Of a DNA stretch of 45,453 nucleotides, positions 8,617 to 18,190 are shown piece after piece. The notes under the pieces were generated by a model that saw only the letters and a list, made by a program, of their open reading frames with translations, searched no databases and was not told where the DNA came from. Each line of letters starts with the position of its first letter. The first letter of the stretch is position 1. The stretch is from CAZCPB01 sp964540295 (lineage in GTDB: Bacteria; Planctomycetota; Phycisphaerae; Phycisphaerales; UBA1924): positions 1-45,453 of the forward strand of contig CAZIMT010000004.1 of the NCBI GenBank assembly GCA_964540295.1, read 5' to 3'. Both the position numbers and the translations under genes were made by a program.

Positions 8617-9642
8617 TCAGATCTGCCAGAGGCTTGAGCCCCAGGTGAGGCCGCCACCAAAGGCGACGAACATGACCTTCGAGCCTTCGCGGACTTTCCC
8701 GGCCTTCTTGAGTTCATCGAGGCAGAGCGGGACCGACGCGGCGACGGTGTTGCCGTAGTTCTGGATGTTGACGTAGAGCTTTTCTTCGGGGATCCCGAAG
8801 CGGTCGCGGGCCGAGTGCAGAATCCGCTGGTTGGACTGGTGGCAGACGAAGAGGTCGATGTCCGAGGCCTTGAGCTTGGCGCGGTCGAGGGTCTGCTGGA
8901 TGAGCTCGGGGAAGGTGCCCACCGCGAACTTGAAGACGCTCGCGCCGTTCATCTGCACCATCGAGAACTTCTCGGGGTCGGGCTCGACGCCGGGCGGGAA
9001 ATCGCGGTCGGCCTCGGGTACGTAGATGTCCTTCCAGCCCGAGCCGTCGGCGTGCATGGACTGGGCGAGGATGCCCTTGGAGGTATCGTCGGTGGCTTTG
9101 ACGATGGCTGCCCCGGCTGCGTCGCCGAAGATGATCGACGTGCCGCGGCCTTTGGTGGAATAGTCCATGTGGATCGAGACGGTGTCCGCGCCGACGACGC
9201 CGATGGTGCGGTACGACCCGCCGCGGATCAGGTCGTGCGCTGTGTTGAGAGCGAAGACGAACCCGCAACACGCGGCCGAGAGATCGAACGCCCCGGCGTT
9301 GCCTGCGCCGACGGTGTGTGCCACGCGGCAAGCGGTGGGGGGGCAGCTCATCTCGGGGGTCATCGTGGCGACGATGATGAGGTCGAGGTCGTTGGCATCC
9401 AGGCGTGCGTCGGCGAGGGCGGCCCGGAGCGCGCCAGCGCTGAGCGTGTGCGTGTTCTCGCCCTTGGACGGATCGATCACCATGCGCTGGCGGATGCCGG
9501 TGCGCTGGACGATCCACTCGTCGTTGGTGTCCATGATCTTCTCAAGGTCGGCGTTGGTGAGCTGCTTGGAAGGCAGGCAGGAGCCGGTGCCAGCGATCTT
9601 GACGCCGATCCGGGGGGATGTGGGCACACCGAGTTGAGTCAT
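8617..9642 (-). CDS. fabH: 3-oxoacyl-[acyl-carrier-protein] synthase III (KAS III)
   Basis: Catalyses the first condensation of type II fatty acid synthesis, joining acetyl-CoA (or a branched primer) to malonyl-ACP in the cytoplasm. At 341 residues it is close to the usual family size, with the full thiolase-fold triad: C125 in DLSAACCGF, H268 in CHQSNQRIL and N298 in NYGNTVAAS. The N-terminal GTGSCLPSKQLTNADLEK and NDEWIVQRTGI blocks are typical. The active site reads Ala-Ala-Cys-Cys-Gly; the second Cys (C126) is a small deviation from the more common Ser or Thr. The ATG at 9642 has a GGAG five bases upstream. It is the last gene of rpmF-plsX-fabH, 59 bases after plsX, an order conserved across many bacteria; no fabD, fabG or acpP follows here. 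Confidence 0.96.
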   Translation of the reverse strand: MTQLGVPTSPRIGVKIAGTGSCLPSKQLTNADLEKIMDTNDEWIVQRTGIRQRMVIDPSKGENTHTLSAGALRAALADARLDANDLDLIIVATMTPEMSCPPTACRVAHTVGAGNAGAFDLSAACCGFVFALNTAHDLIRGGSYRTIGVVGADTVSIHMDYSTKGRGTSIIFGDAAGAAIVKATDDTSKGILAQSMHADGSGWKDIYVPEADRDFPPGVEPDPEKFSMVQMNGASVFKFAVGTFPELIQQTLDRAKLKASDIDLFVCHQSNQRILHSARDRFGIPEEKLYVNIQNYGNTVAASVPLCLDELKKAGKVREGSKVMFVAFGGGLTWGSSLWQI

Positions 9643-9701
9643 GGGGGCTCCAGCGACGAATACCGGCCCGAGCGGATCCGGGACGCCGATGCCCCGAAAC
9701 C

Positions 9702-10745
9702 TTAAGCCGGTTCGCGTTCCGCTTCCAGGGCTTCCAGCATCGGCGCAACTTGCGCCAATCTCTGGATGATCGCCTGATTCACCCCGGCCTTGACGTAAGT
9801 CCGGCAGTTGCGGATCGCTGCCGTGATACTACGCGCTTCGCTGGAACCGTGCGCAATGAAGAAGACGCCGTTGACACCCACGAGCGGCGCTCCGCCATAC
9901 TCGTGGTAGTCGTTTTTGGCGTAGATGGACTTGATCACCGGCTCGATCTGGGTGATGAGCGCGGGATCGCTAGACATCAGCTCCTGCGCGATCGCCTTGA
10001 ACAGGCTCTTGGCCATCCCCTCGGCCATCTTGAGGAGCGTGTTGCCGAGGAAGCCGTCGGTGACGATCACGTCGGCGCGACCGTCGAAGACGTCGCGGCC
10101 TTCGATGTAGCCGATGTAGTTCAGATCCGGCGTGGCCTTGAGCAGATCGCGAGCTTCCTTGATGAGATCGGTGCCCTTGGCCTCTTCGGATCCGATGTTC
10201 ATCTGCGCCACGCGCGGGCTTTTGATGCCCAGCGTCTGTTTGGCGTAGATCTCGGCCATGAGCCCGTACTGCCAGAGGTGGCTGGGGCGAGGTTCGGGGT
10301 TTGCACCGGCGTCGCAGAGCACGACCGGGCCGTGGAACGAGGGGAAGGTGACAGCGATGCCGGGGCGATGCACGGAGGGCAGGCGCCGCATGTGCATGAT
10401 GGCCGCGGAAACGCAGGCCCCGGTGTTCCCGGCCGAAAGAACGACGTCGCAGCGTTTGTCGGCTTTTTCAGACCCAAGCCGGGCGGCCACGACGATGGAA
10501 GAATCCGGTTTGGAGCGGACCGCCTTGGTGGGCGATTCGTTCATGCCGATCACTTCGCTGGCGTGAACGATGGAGACGCGGTCGTCGCGAACGCGGCGAT
10601 CGTCGAGGACTTCTTTGATGAGATCGCGCGGGCCGACCAGCACCATCTCGTCGTGCGGTTCAAGCTGGGCGATAGCCGCGATACATCCCTTGAGAATCTC
10701 GTCCGGGGCATGGTCACCGCCCATGACGTCGACCGCCACGCGCAT
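9702..10745 (-). CDS. plsX: Phosphate acyltransferase PlsX
   Basis: Converts acyl-ACP and inorganic phosphate to acyl-phosphate, the acyl donor for PlsY in phospholipid synthesis; it is a peripheral membrane enzyme. The 347-residue protein begins with the diagnostic MRVAVDVMGGDHAP and contains SAGNTGACVSAA, GANPEPRPSHLWQYG (usually GAN.D..P..L.QFA), VIVTDGFLGNTLLKMAEG and EYGGAPLVGVNGV. A longer frame starts at 10796, but ATG 10745 is chosen because the conserved N-terminus starts there and AAGGGA lies about ten bases upstream. It is placed between rpmF (156 bases upstream) and fabH, the conserved arrangement that couples lipid and ribosome synthesis. Confidence 0.96.
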   Translation of the reverse strand: MRVAVDVMGGDHAPDEILKGCIAAIAQLEPHDEMVLVGPRDLIKEVLDDRRVRDDRVSIVHASEVIGMNESPTKAVRSKPDSSIVVAARLGSEKADKRCDVVLSAGNTGACVSAAIMHMRRLPSVHRPGIAVTFPSFHGPVVLCDAGANPEPRPSHLWQYGLMAEIYAKQTLGIKSPRVAQMNIGSEEAKGTDLIKEARDLLKATPDLNYIGYIEGRDVFDGRADVIVTDGFLGNTLLKMAEGMAKSLFKAIAQELMSSDPALITQIEPVIKSIYAKNDYHEYGGAPLVGVNGVFFIAHGSSEARSITAAIRNCRTYVKAGVNQAIIQRLAQVAPMLEALEAEREPA

Positions 10746-10902
10746 GTCTGGAATCCCTTGGAAACGTGCGGGTAACTCGGGCGGCCGACGAGCCACGACA
10801 CGAGAACCCGGTCCGGAAAAAGCCTTGAACGCAGGATCGATCTCGTCAGTGATCCAGGCTCCTGCACCGGGCAGAAAAGTCTGAACCAGAACAAGATTAG
10901 AT

Positions 10903-11103
10903 TTACAGATTGTCCATGCCGATGCCCAGCTTGGGCACGCGGATCTTCAGGCCCGGGCGGACGTAACCGGACTGCTTGCAGGCTCGATGGTGAAGCTTGG
11001 CTTCGCCGGAAAGAGGGCACACGCCGACGGGCGTGGGGACCATGGCGTTGTGCGAACGACGGCGGCGGGTGCGGCCGTAACTTTGACGAAATGCTGGAAG
11101 CAT
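10903..11103 (-). CDS. rpmF: 50S ribosomal protein bL32
   Basis: A 66-residue basic protein of the large ribosomal subunit. The N-terminal SYGRTRRRRSHNAM segment is the bL32 RNA-binding tail and the C-terminal half is its zinc-ribbon region. The ribbon is unusual: the two CxxC knuckles read CPLSG and CKQSG, so the second Cys of each is Ser and only two of four zinc ligands remain. An in-frame extension reaches 11253, but ATG 11103 gives the expected length. It is the first gene of rpmF-plsX-fabH, the order that also supports the identification. No DUF177 (YceD) gene, the usual upstream neighbour, is visible. Confidence 0.93.
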   Translation of the reverse strand: MLPAFRQSYGRTRRRRSHNAMVPTPVGVCPLSGEAKLHHRACKQSGYVRPGLKIRVPKLGIGMDNL

Positions 11104-11689
11104 CGAAATCGCTCCACGAAATGGACTGAACGGCCCTGGCGGACTCATCCAGAAAGACAACCAAACAACTCCCTGAGATCCTTCGGCCTCGAACGGCATC
11201 GGGCCGGTCTTTGGGACTCGCCAGCTTGAACTGCAACGGTAGTCCGAGCTCAACCGTCAGTCAATCGGTCGGGTCGTCGCGACTCGGGTGGGTTGTCGCA
11301 ACAAGGGGAACTCAGCCCACCGACCGATGGACTGGCCCGCCGGTGACCCTTCCGCGAACTCGAAGGTTGAGCTTTGGTTAACCCTGAAATCCGCGGGCCA
11401 CCCCGGCGAGCCCACAGGGAGGCCGAAATCGACGTCAGGGCGCTTTCCCCAGCGCCGTCTGGTCTCGAACGCGGTGATATCGGCCAAGGTTGTGCTGTGC
11501 ACGAAATCGATCTGCTTCGCACGGTGCGCGGCCCAGAACCGGTCGCCCGGGCAGGCGCGGGCATCGCATAGTCGGGTGACTCCGCCGCGGACCACTCGGT
11601 GGGTAACGCCAAGCGAACGAGTGAGACGTTCGTGCTCACCCACTTGCGGTGCGTGCTCTCGTCTGCGACCGCACGAGGTGCCGCGCGGG
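11104..11689. other. 586-base region between addA and rpmF with one doubtful ORF
   Basis: Apart from the doubtful minus-strand ORF at 11257-11643, listed separately, nothing is recognised here. The 150 bases directly upstream of rpmF probably hold its promoter and leader, but no clear -35/-10 pair, hairpin or attenuator could be picked by eye. Confidence 0.4.
11257..11643 (-). CDS. Possible hypothetical protein upstream of rpmF
   Basis: From a GTG at 11643 this frame gives 128 residues with protein-like composition, for example CPGDRFWAAHRAKQIDFVHS and WGKRPDVDFGLPVGSPGWP, and a G/C-rich third position. It fills the gap between addA (stop 11690) and rpmF in the same orientation, where many bacteria carry the DUF177 protein, but it does not resemble DUF177. 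There is no signal peptide or recognised family, and competing frames exist on both strands. It may be a lineage-specific gene or a chance ORF. Confidence 0.3.
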   Translation of the reverse strand: MGEHERLTRSLGVTHRVVRGGVTRLCDARACPGDRFWAAHRAKQIDFVHSTTLADITAFETRRRWGKRPDVDFGLPVGSPGWPADFRVNQSSTFEFAEGSPAGQSIGRWAEFPLLRQPTRVATTRPID

Positions 11690-14600
11690 TTATTCGATGT
11701 CGACGCGAGTATCGCTGGCGAGCAGAAAGATGCTCGCCCGAACCTGCGAGAGGGAGAGGCGGAGCATCGACGCGACCGCACGGCGGTAGGCGTCGAGCTG
11801 AGGTTTGTAGCGTGACGCGATGTCGAGGTGCGGCTGTGGAGGGTTGTGCAAAACAGTGGGCGAGTGAGATGTGAGGCGGGCGTCGGCGGTCATGGCGTCG
11901 GTCTTAAAATCCAAGATTTCGGCGGCGCAGATCAGGCTGGCGCGACGAGCGATGACGAGGCGATCAAGCTGGCCGACGAGAAGCGAGTTCTCGTTCGTTG
12001 CGAGGTCGGTGTCGCGGACGCTGAAGCGATGTTCGCGGTGGGCCGTGAGTTCTGATGAGTTCATCCGGTGGGCGGTGGATTGCCGCGAGAGAGCCTGGGC
12101 AAGGCCGGGCTTTGCGAGCGCGGAACTGAAATCCGCGATCCACTGGGTGATTGGTTGCGAGTTGAGATCGGTTTGCTGGCCGCGCGATCGCCGGAGCACG
12201 CCGGCGGCGACCTCGCGGTATCGGTCGTCGCTAAGTTCCGCCAGCTCAAGCCACTCGATGTCCTCACACCACGCGTGGAAGACCTTGCCACGCAACGACG
12301 CGATGCTGTCCGATCGATTCGGAGCGGCGCTGATCGCTTCCCGCTGGACGGCCAAGGAGGGCGAGCGGCGTGGGAGCGCGGAAAGCCGGAGCGATGCTGA
12401 GGGGCGTAGGCGGATCGGGCGAGCCTTGGAGCGCGAGGCGGGCGGGAACTCGGGCCTTGCCATCCGCAGGCTCGCGCTCAGCTCGCCTTCTTGGAAGAGC
12501 GTCGTCGCCGGTATGAGCGGGGCGTTGGGCGCAAGTGACTCGCGCAGGAGTCCGGCGAAAGACCTTTGGTAGGTCGGACCCCCTGCTGGAGCGGGCTTCT
12601 TGGGTGGAGCGTGTACGCCGACGATCATGTCGAGCGTCAGGCGTGCGCGTGTCATGGCGACGTAGAGCACGCAGAGGCGCTCGTGCAGGTGCTTGGTCTT
12701 TGCTTCCAGCGACATCGCGGCGAGTCGGGGGTGAAGCAGCGGGCCGAGTTGGCTTTGTCGAAAGACTGCGCTGATCTCGTGCGTGTCCGGGTCGCGCTCG
12801 ACGGCGAACAGGTCGCGCGAGTTGCCGCTCAGCGTGTCGTCGAGATCCGGTAGGATGACCGAGTCGAACTCCAGGCCCTTCGAGCCGTGGACGGTCATGA
12901 CGCGGACGCGGGCGTCGGAGGGTGATTGAACGCGTGTTGAGCGCACGAGCTTCTCGAAGCCGGCGAGCGTCGGCGTTGGCGCGGCGTCGTACTCGCGTGC
13001 GAGGTCGATGAGCTGTTCAAAGCGTGCGATCTCGATGGGTGTGCAGCGTGAGAGGAGCGATTCGAGGAACGTGGTGAGCGTGCGGGCGTAACCGATGCGC
13101 GAAAAACATGCGCGAAGATCAGAAGCGGCTTGCCGCGCGGGAAGGTTGTGAGGCGGCGTGAGGCGGAGGTGGTCGGTCAGGGCCGAGTGCGAAAGGTGAA
13201 AGAACGCGGCGGAATCGCCGGGGTGCTCGGCGAGGCGGACGGCGGACAGCGCGAGCGCGACGGCGGGCGAATCGGTGAGCGTGTTGCCGCCCTCTCGGCT
13301 GGCGGCGACGCCGCGTTCGCCGAGAGCCGCAACCATCGGCGCGATCTGTTTACGAGTTTGCAGGAGAATCCCGACGGAACCGAAAGGGTTGAGCCGCGTG
13401 ATCTCCGCCGCGTGGTCGGCGGCGGCGGCAAGCCTGGCGGTCTGCGGGTCGTTGTTACCCTGGAGCGGCGGCGCGGTCCGCAACCGAACAAATCCGGCGA
13501 ACTGGTCGAGCCCGGTGTGCGGTCGGAACGTGCGATCCCAGAGCTCAGACGCGGCGATTCCGGCAGGAGTTTCGTTCAGGATCGTGCTTCCGGGGAGCGA
13601 GCCAAACACGCGGTTCACCGCTTCGAGCACGGCGGTGGATGATCGGTAGTTCTTGTCTAGGTGCCTCTGGACCACGTTGGGGACGCGCGAAGGGAGCGCG
13701 AGCAACAGGCTCGGCGTGGCGTCGCGCCACTGGTAGAGAGACTGCTTCACGTCACCGACCGCAAAGAACGAGCGACGGCCCTCGCTGTCCTGGACAATCT
13801 CTTCGATGAGACGGCTGAGCAGCTGATACTGGACGGCCGAGGTGTCCTGGAATTCATCGACGAGCAGGTGATCAATCTGCGTATCGAGCCTGAAATACAG
13901 ATGTTCAAGATCGCCGCAGGCGTCGGCGGCCTGCAGCGCGCGAGGGATGTCGTCGAAGGTCGCGATTCCCTCGCGCTGCTTTATTCCTTCGTAGTGTGAC
14001 GCGAAGCACGACATGAACTCGCGCGTGGCGAGCGTGTCCTCGCGAAGCTGGGTGAGCAGCTCGTGACGCGCGTGATCGACGAGCGAGGTGAGTGCGGCGA
14101 GGAGATCTGGGCCGATCGGGGCGCCGTGGTACTCGTTGGCTTCGCACGCGATCGCGCCGCCCAGGCCGCCGGTCAAGAGACTCGCCCAGTCAGAGCTCCT
14201 CGCCGCGGAGATCGACTTGTCGATGGCCGTTCGCCAGCGAGAATTGGGCTGTCCCTTCTTGGTGAGTGGAACGGCAACTTGCGCGAGGCGCGTGATGGTG
14301 GACGCGATGGCGCCCAGAGTGAGGGGCGTGCCCGGGGACGAGATCGCGTGCCAAGCCTCCTCGCGAGCGTTCGCGTGGACATTGCGCAGTTCTTCGGCTC
14401 GGCGCCGGAGCGGTTCGATCACGGGAGCTTTGAGCGCGCCCCTGCTGAGGAGCAGCATCGTCTGAAGCAGGCGCTCGGGAGGAAGATACTCGAGGGCCGC
14501 CAGAAGTGATCGGTCACGGATGTCGGCGTCCTCTGATTCTGTGGCGATTCGCCCGGCGGAGCGGCCGGAATCGAAACGGAACGCGAGCGCGACCTTGGCA

Positions 14601-14926
14601 AAGAACGCGTCGAGCGTGCCGATATTGATCTGGTCGGAGTGGCGCACGAGCTGCGCGAGCGTGCTGCGGCACTGCGTCGGTGTGAGGGATGGGTGGTCGC
14701 ACTCGCGCGCGAGCTGGTGACACCGATCAGGATCGAGCGCGGCCTGAGCGAGACGGAGGAGCACGCGGTCGAGGATCTCTCCCGCGGCTTTTCGCGTGAA
14801 GGTCGTTGCGAGGATGCGCTCCGGGCCGCAGCCAGCGAGCAGGAGCTTGAGGTAGTGGCCCGAGAGGGCGAAGGTCTTGCCGGTGCCAGCCGAGGCGAGG
14901 ATGACGGTGTTGCGCAGCGTGGTCAT
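11690..14926 (-). CDS. addA: AddA-type helicase-nuclease subunit (UvrD/RecB superfamily 1A)
   Basis: ATP-driven 3'-5' helicase and nuclease of the AddAB complex, which processes double-strand DNA ends for RecA loading. The 1078-residue protein has the full SF1A set: Walker A ASAGTGKT (11-18), motif Ia LATTFTRKAAGEI, DEFQDT (357-362), GDVKQSLYQWRDA, KNYRSS, TVHGSKGLEFDSVIL and LYVAMTRARL. The C-terminal RecB-like nuclease is present: G-Q-L-D988-R, E1003-x-x-D1006-F-K1008 and Y-K-P-Q-L-D-A-Y near 1040-1047. It is shorter than Bacillus AddA (about 1230 residues). The start overlaps the addB stop by 4 bases (ATGA), so translation is probably coupled. Whether it recognises a Chi sequence cannot be seen. 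Confidence 0.93.
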   Translation of the reverse strand: MTTLRNTVILASAGTGKTFALSGHYLKLLLAGCGPERILATTFTRKAAGEILDRVLLRLAQAALDPDRCHQLARECDHPSLTPTQCRSTLAQLVRHSDQINIGTLDAFFAKVALAFRFDSGRSAGRIATESEDADIRDRSLLAALEYLPPERLLQTMLLLSRGALKAPVIEPLRRRAEELRNVHANAREEAWHAISSPGTPLTLGAIASTITRLAQVAVPLTKKGQPNSRWRTAIDKSISAARSSDWASLLTGGLGGAIACEANEYHGAPIGPDLLAALTSLVDHARHELLTQLREDTLATREFMSCFASHYEGIKQREGIATFDDIPRALQAADACGDLEHLYFRLDTQIDHLLVDEFQDTSAVQYQLLSRLIEEIVQDSEGRRSFFAVGDVKQSLYQWRDATPSLLLALPSRVPNVVQRHLDKNYRSSTAVLEAVNRVFGSLPGSTILNETPAGIAASELWDRTFRPHTGLDQFAGFVRLRTAPPLQGNNDPQTARLAAAADHAAEITRLNPFGSVGILLQTRKQIAPMVAALGERGVAASREGGNTLTDSPAVALALSAVRLAEHPGDSAAFFHLSHSALTDHLRLTPPHNLPARQAASDLRACFSRIGYARTLTTFLESLLSRCTPIEIARFEQLIDLAREYDAAPTPTLAGFEKLVRSTRVQSPSDARVRVMTVHGSKGLEFDSVILPDLDDTLSGNSRDLFAVERDPDTHEISAVFRQSQLGPLLHPRLAAMSLEAKTKHLHERLCVLYVAMTRARLTLDMIVGVHAPPKKPAPAGGPTYQRSFAGLLRESLAPNAPLIPATTLFQEGELSASLRMARPEFPPASRSKARPIRLRPSASLRLSALPRRSPSLAVQREAISAAPNRSDSIASLRGKVFHAWCEDIEWLELAELSDDRYREVAAGVLRRSRGQQTDLNSQPITQWIADFSSALAKPGLAQALSRQSTAHRMNSSELTAHREHRFSVRDTDLATNENSLLVGQLDRLVIARRASLICAAEILDFKTDAMTADARLTSHSPTVLHNPPQPHLDIASRYKPQLDAYRRAVASMLRLSLSQVRASIFLLASDTRVDIE

Positions 14927-17900
14927 GGGGACTCGTCTGGCGTGTCATCATTGAATGATTCAGCGATATCGGCTTCGAGCTCGCGCGGCGGGGAGCCGGT
15001 GCCCGTGCCAGCGATGGCGGCCAGTATCGCGTCTTCGGGAGGAGAATCGCCCAAGTGGAAGAAATCGCTGGCTTGTACTCGCCGAACGACTTCGGCGGCG
15101 GCACGGTCGGCGGAGGCGAGATCGTCAGGGGTCCAGTTCGCGAGCTCGAAGCCGATCTCTGACGGCGTGTGACCGATACGCACGTAGCCGAGCGCGATGT
15201 TCTCGATCGTGTCGGGCAGGTTGAGAGAAAGCTCGGCGGCCAGGTACCGATAGAGCGGTAGTTGCAGGCTTTTCCAGGTGCCGCTGGCGTCGCGATGATC
15301 GGCGTCGGTGGTCTTGGCGGCGCCGGTTTTGTAGTCGAGCACCGCGAGCTGGCCGGTGTGTTCGTGGAGATCGACGCGATCGATGCGGCCTCGGAGTTGG
15401 ATCGAATGCCCGCTGCCCGTGAAGCGTGCGGGGCGCGTGGGGGACCATTCTGAATGAAGGATTCGCCAGCCCTCCGCTCGGCGTTGAGCTTGAGCTTGGG
15501 CGAAGTGCTTGAGCCGAAGTCTTGCGTGCTCGGTCTGCACCAGGATGGCGGGCGAGGGGCGCGGGCCGAACTCGTGGGCGATGCGGGCACGAAGGAGAGA
15601 CGAGAGGTGAGCGTCGATCTCGGCAGCGTTCGATGAGGTCGCGATCGGGGCGAGCGCGAAATCGTGGAGCGTGCCGTGGATGGTGCTGCCGAACGCGCCA
15701 GCGTCCAGCTCGGGTTCGATCTCAGTACGCTCGCGAAGATTGAGAACGTGCTGGAGGTAGAAGCCGTAGGGCGAGCGAAGAAAGTCACTGAAAGCGGTGA
15801 CTCTAATCGAGGTGATCTCGGGGATAGGGCCGCTTGGCATTGGCGTGAAGACGGTAGGGAACGGCGTGGGCGGGAGTGATCGAGCGAGCGCGCCGGAGCC
15901 CTCAGGTTCACGAAGGGGCATGGTGCCAGGCGTTGACGAGCGAGCGAGGGCCGCGAGCACCCGAGCGGGGATCTCGGCCGGGTCGCACGCGAAGAGAAGC
16001 CTGCTGGGACGGAGCGGGTCTCCCTGCGCGGATCTCCGTCCCGCGATGAGCGTGAGCGATTCACGCGAGTGCTTAAGTTGAGCGAGCAAGAACAGGTCGC
16101 GAGCGCGCTCGCTCTGCGCGCTCGGGAAGCGGAGCAACGTGCGGAGGCGATCCGGAAGCAGCGGGTTGGTGCGGCCCGACGCGGGGACGTGGCCCTCGTT
16201 CATGCCAGCGATCACCACGGCGCGAGCGGGATCGAAGGAGAGCTCGAGCCAACCGACGAGGTCGATCGCGCCAGGGGACTGCGGAAGTGACAGGGTTGCT
16301 TCACTGATCGTGGATGCGAGGTACGTGAGGACGTCGAAGGCGCTCATCTGCAGCGCGTCGGTCAGCGAGTTCGGCACGGACTCGATCGCCGAGATGCGGT
16401 TGTCGAGGAGATCTAGAAACTCGGCGGTGAGCGGATCGGCCGCGGCGCCGTCACCCTGTTGGGTTGAGTAAATCTCATGCATGAGGGTTCGGGTGTGCGT
16501 CATCCATTCCGCGAGGGGGTGCGTTGATCGGCCGAGAAAGTTTGCGAGCAACTTGCCGAGGTGGTTGAGAACCCGACGAAGCGCTTCGGTGGGTTGAGGG
16601 ATGAGATCTTGAAGGGCCCCGGGAACGACCGTCGGGATGTGCTTCTGAGCGTGCTCGTCGAGTTCGATCAGCCAATGCTCGGGAGTTGCGTGAGTGTCAA
16701 TGTTGCTCGTCGTTTCGGTGCTCGCGACAGCATCGGATACGGGTTCGTCGAAAGGCCGCAGGCTCAGCCATTGCTCGATATCGGGATGTCTAATAAGCGA
16801 TGAGAGGGCTGAGAAGGCGCGTGACTCGATGAAGGCGCGGAGCGAATCGAGGAGGCGAGCGGGCGCGGCTCGTGACGCGAGAGTTCCGGCCGCGTCGCGG
16901 AAAGTCTGCCCGCAGAGTCGTTCGCCGAGCGTGAGAAGGATCGGGGCGACATCCGTGTTTGGCACGGCCACGACAACCTCGTCGCGCGCGAGCGAGTCCC
17001 CCAGATCGGCGAGAGCATCCAGGGCGGCCAGGGCTTGGTCTCGTGTCGAATCGACGAAGCGCAGCGATGACGCTTCCAGTCGCAACTGGTAGCTCGTCCA
17101 CGCCTCGGGAATGATGCAGCCCATCTTGTCGAAATGATCTTCGAAATCGAGAGGCGCGGCGATGAGCGCGGTCACGTTCGCGGCGCTTCGGGTGAGGACA
17201 TCGAGCACATATCTTGGGAGCTCTGGAACGCCGATCAGCACGATACGCGAAGACGCTCGGTCTCGCTCGTGCGGCTTTGCGTCGCGGATCGCGGCGTAGC
17301 GATCGCTGAGACCGGCCTGGCTAAGGAACTGCTCGGCCGCGCTGGCCAGGTCCACGATCGCGCCCCATCGATCAACATCGGCGCGCGCGGCCGCGTAGTC
17401 ATCGGCGATGAAACTGATCTTGGCCGCGAGGCTGGCGGCGGTGGACCCGTGGCCGGAAATCTCGCTGTGGAGCGAGAGGAGTGACGACGCAAGGCTGTGG
17501 GTCTCAAGCCAAGTCAGAGCCGCTGGTGCTCTCGCCGGAGTTTCCAAGGAGAGAGTTCCCAAGGCCTTGGCCAGCGTTCTCGGCGCGGCCGAGCGGACAC
17601 CTGCGATCCAAGCAAAGTAGTTTGCGGTTGAATCTGCAACGGCACGATCAAATGTGAGTGTTGATTCGGGGATCTCGCCCGGCGTGACGATGCGAGGCGG
17701 GAAGAGCGACAGGGCGAGCCGTTCGGCCTCGGCGACGAGCGAAGCCTCCAACGCGCGGGCGGCGCGGCCTCCGGGTACGACGGCGAGGATGTTCGAAAGG
17801 TCGACGATCGTGTCGCGGTTGTTCTCTGCATGGTGCTGTGAGATGAGCCACGCTGTGGCGGTCACAAGAACAGGCCGGTCCCATCCCAGGAATAACCGGC

Positions 17901-17973
17901 GGATCTCGTTGCGGTTGCTGGTGTCGCGCGGCGACGAGCTGGGTTGATCGAGGCTGGAAAAAAGATCGTCCAT
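14923..17973 (-). CDS. addB: AddB-type PD-(D/E)XK nuclease/inactive helicase subunit
   Basis: Partner of AddA in end resection, 1016 residues. The N-terminal part has only a degenerate P-loop-like segment (LAVVPGGRAARALE), as is usual for AddB of the proteobacterial type. Middle landmarks are VVIAGMNEGHVPASG (compare the helicase motif with GLNEG in relatives) and the linker to the nuclease, SIRVTAFSDFLRSPYGFYLQ. The nuclease core is intact: R-G-R-I-D865-R, D880-Y-K882-T-G and QLPLYRYLAA. The four cysteines of the Fe-S cluster found in Bacillus AddB are not seen, which fits the non-FeS subfamily. Its start is divergent from htrA across 217 bases, so both promoters should lie at 17974-18190; none is clear by eye. 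Confidence 0.9.
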   Translation of the reverse strand: MDDLFSSLDQPSSSPRDTSNRNEIRRLFLGWDRPVLVTATAWLISQHHAENNRDTIVDLSNILAVVPGGRAARALEASLVAEAERLALSLFPPRIVTPGEIPESTLTFDRAVADSTANYFAWIAGVRSAAPRTLAKALGTLSLETPARAPAALTWLETHSLASSLLSLHSEISGHGSTAASLAAKISFIADDYAAARADVDRWGAIVDLASAAEQFLSQAGLSDRYAAIRDAKPHERDRASSRIVLIGVPELPRYVLDVLTRSAANVTALIAAPLDFEDHFDKMGCIIPEAWTSYQLRLEASSLRFVDSTRDQALAALDALADLGDSLARDEVVVAVPNTDVAPILLTLGERLCGQTFRDAAGTLASRAAPARLLDSLRAFIESRAFSALSSLIRHPDIEQWLSLRPFDEPVSDAVASTETTSNIDTHATPEHWLIELDEHAQKHIPTVVPGALQDLIPQPTEALRRVLNHLGKLLANFLGRSTHPLAEWMTHTRTLMHEIYSTQQGDGAAADPLTAEFLDLLDNRISAIESVPNSLTDALQMSAFDVLTYLASTISEATLSLPQSPGAIDLVGWLELSFDPARAVVIAGMNEGHVPASGRTNPLLPDRLRTLLRFPSAQSERARDLFLLAQLKHSRESLTLIAGRRSAQGDPLRPSRLLFACDPAEIPARVLAALARSSTPGTMPLREPEGSGALARSLPPTPFPTVFTPMPSGPIPEITSIRVTAFSDFLRSPYGFYLQHVLNLRERTEIEPELDAGAFGSTIHGTLHDFALAPIATSSNAAEIDAHLSSLLRARIAHEFGPRPSPAILVQTEHARLRLKHFAQAQAQRRAEGWRILHSEWSPTRPARFTGSGHSIQLRGRIDRVDLHEHTGQLAVLDYKTGAAKTTDADHRDASGTWKSLQLPLYRYLAAELSLNLPDTIENIALGYVRIGHTPSEIGFELANWTPDDLASADRAAAEVVRRVQASDFFHLGDSPPEDAILAAIAGTGTGSPPRELEADIAESFNDDTPDESP

Positions 17974-18190
17974 CGCTGATCCCAGCGTAGCGGAAGTTGG
18001 AACAGTTGGTGCCGGTCCTCACGCGATCCCCGCTGGATTTCTGAGTACGCCGGTGTTCGCAAGTTGGCGACGCACGATTGCCTCACAACGCCGGTACTCT
18101 TGCGGATCGGTCTTTGGCGCGATCGCCCCGAGTGTGATAGTCTTTCCGAGGCCGATCGTGCCCCCGTTCTTAACAAGAGGTGCTCATTTG

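Noticed and set aside
11250..11639. Alternative minus-strand ORF overlapping the doubtful gene upstream of rpmF
   Set aside because: Its Ser/Arg/Pro-rich composition is that of a shadow frame compared with the 11257-11643 frame.
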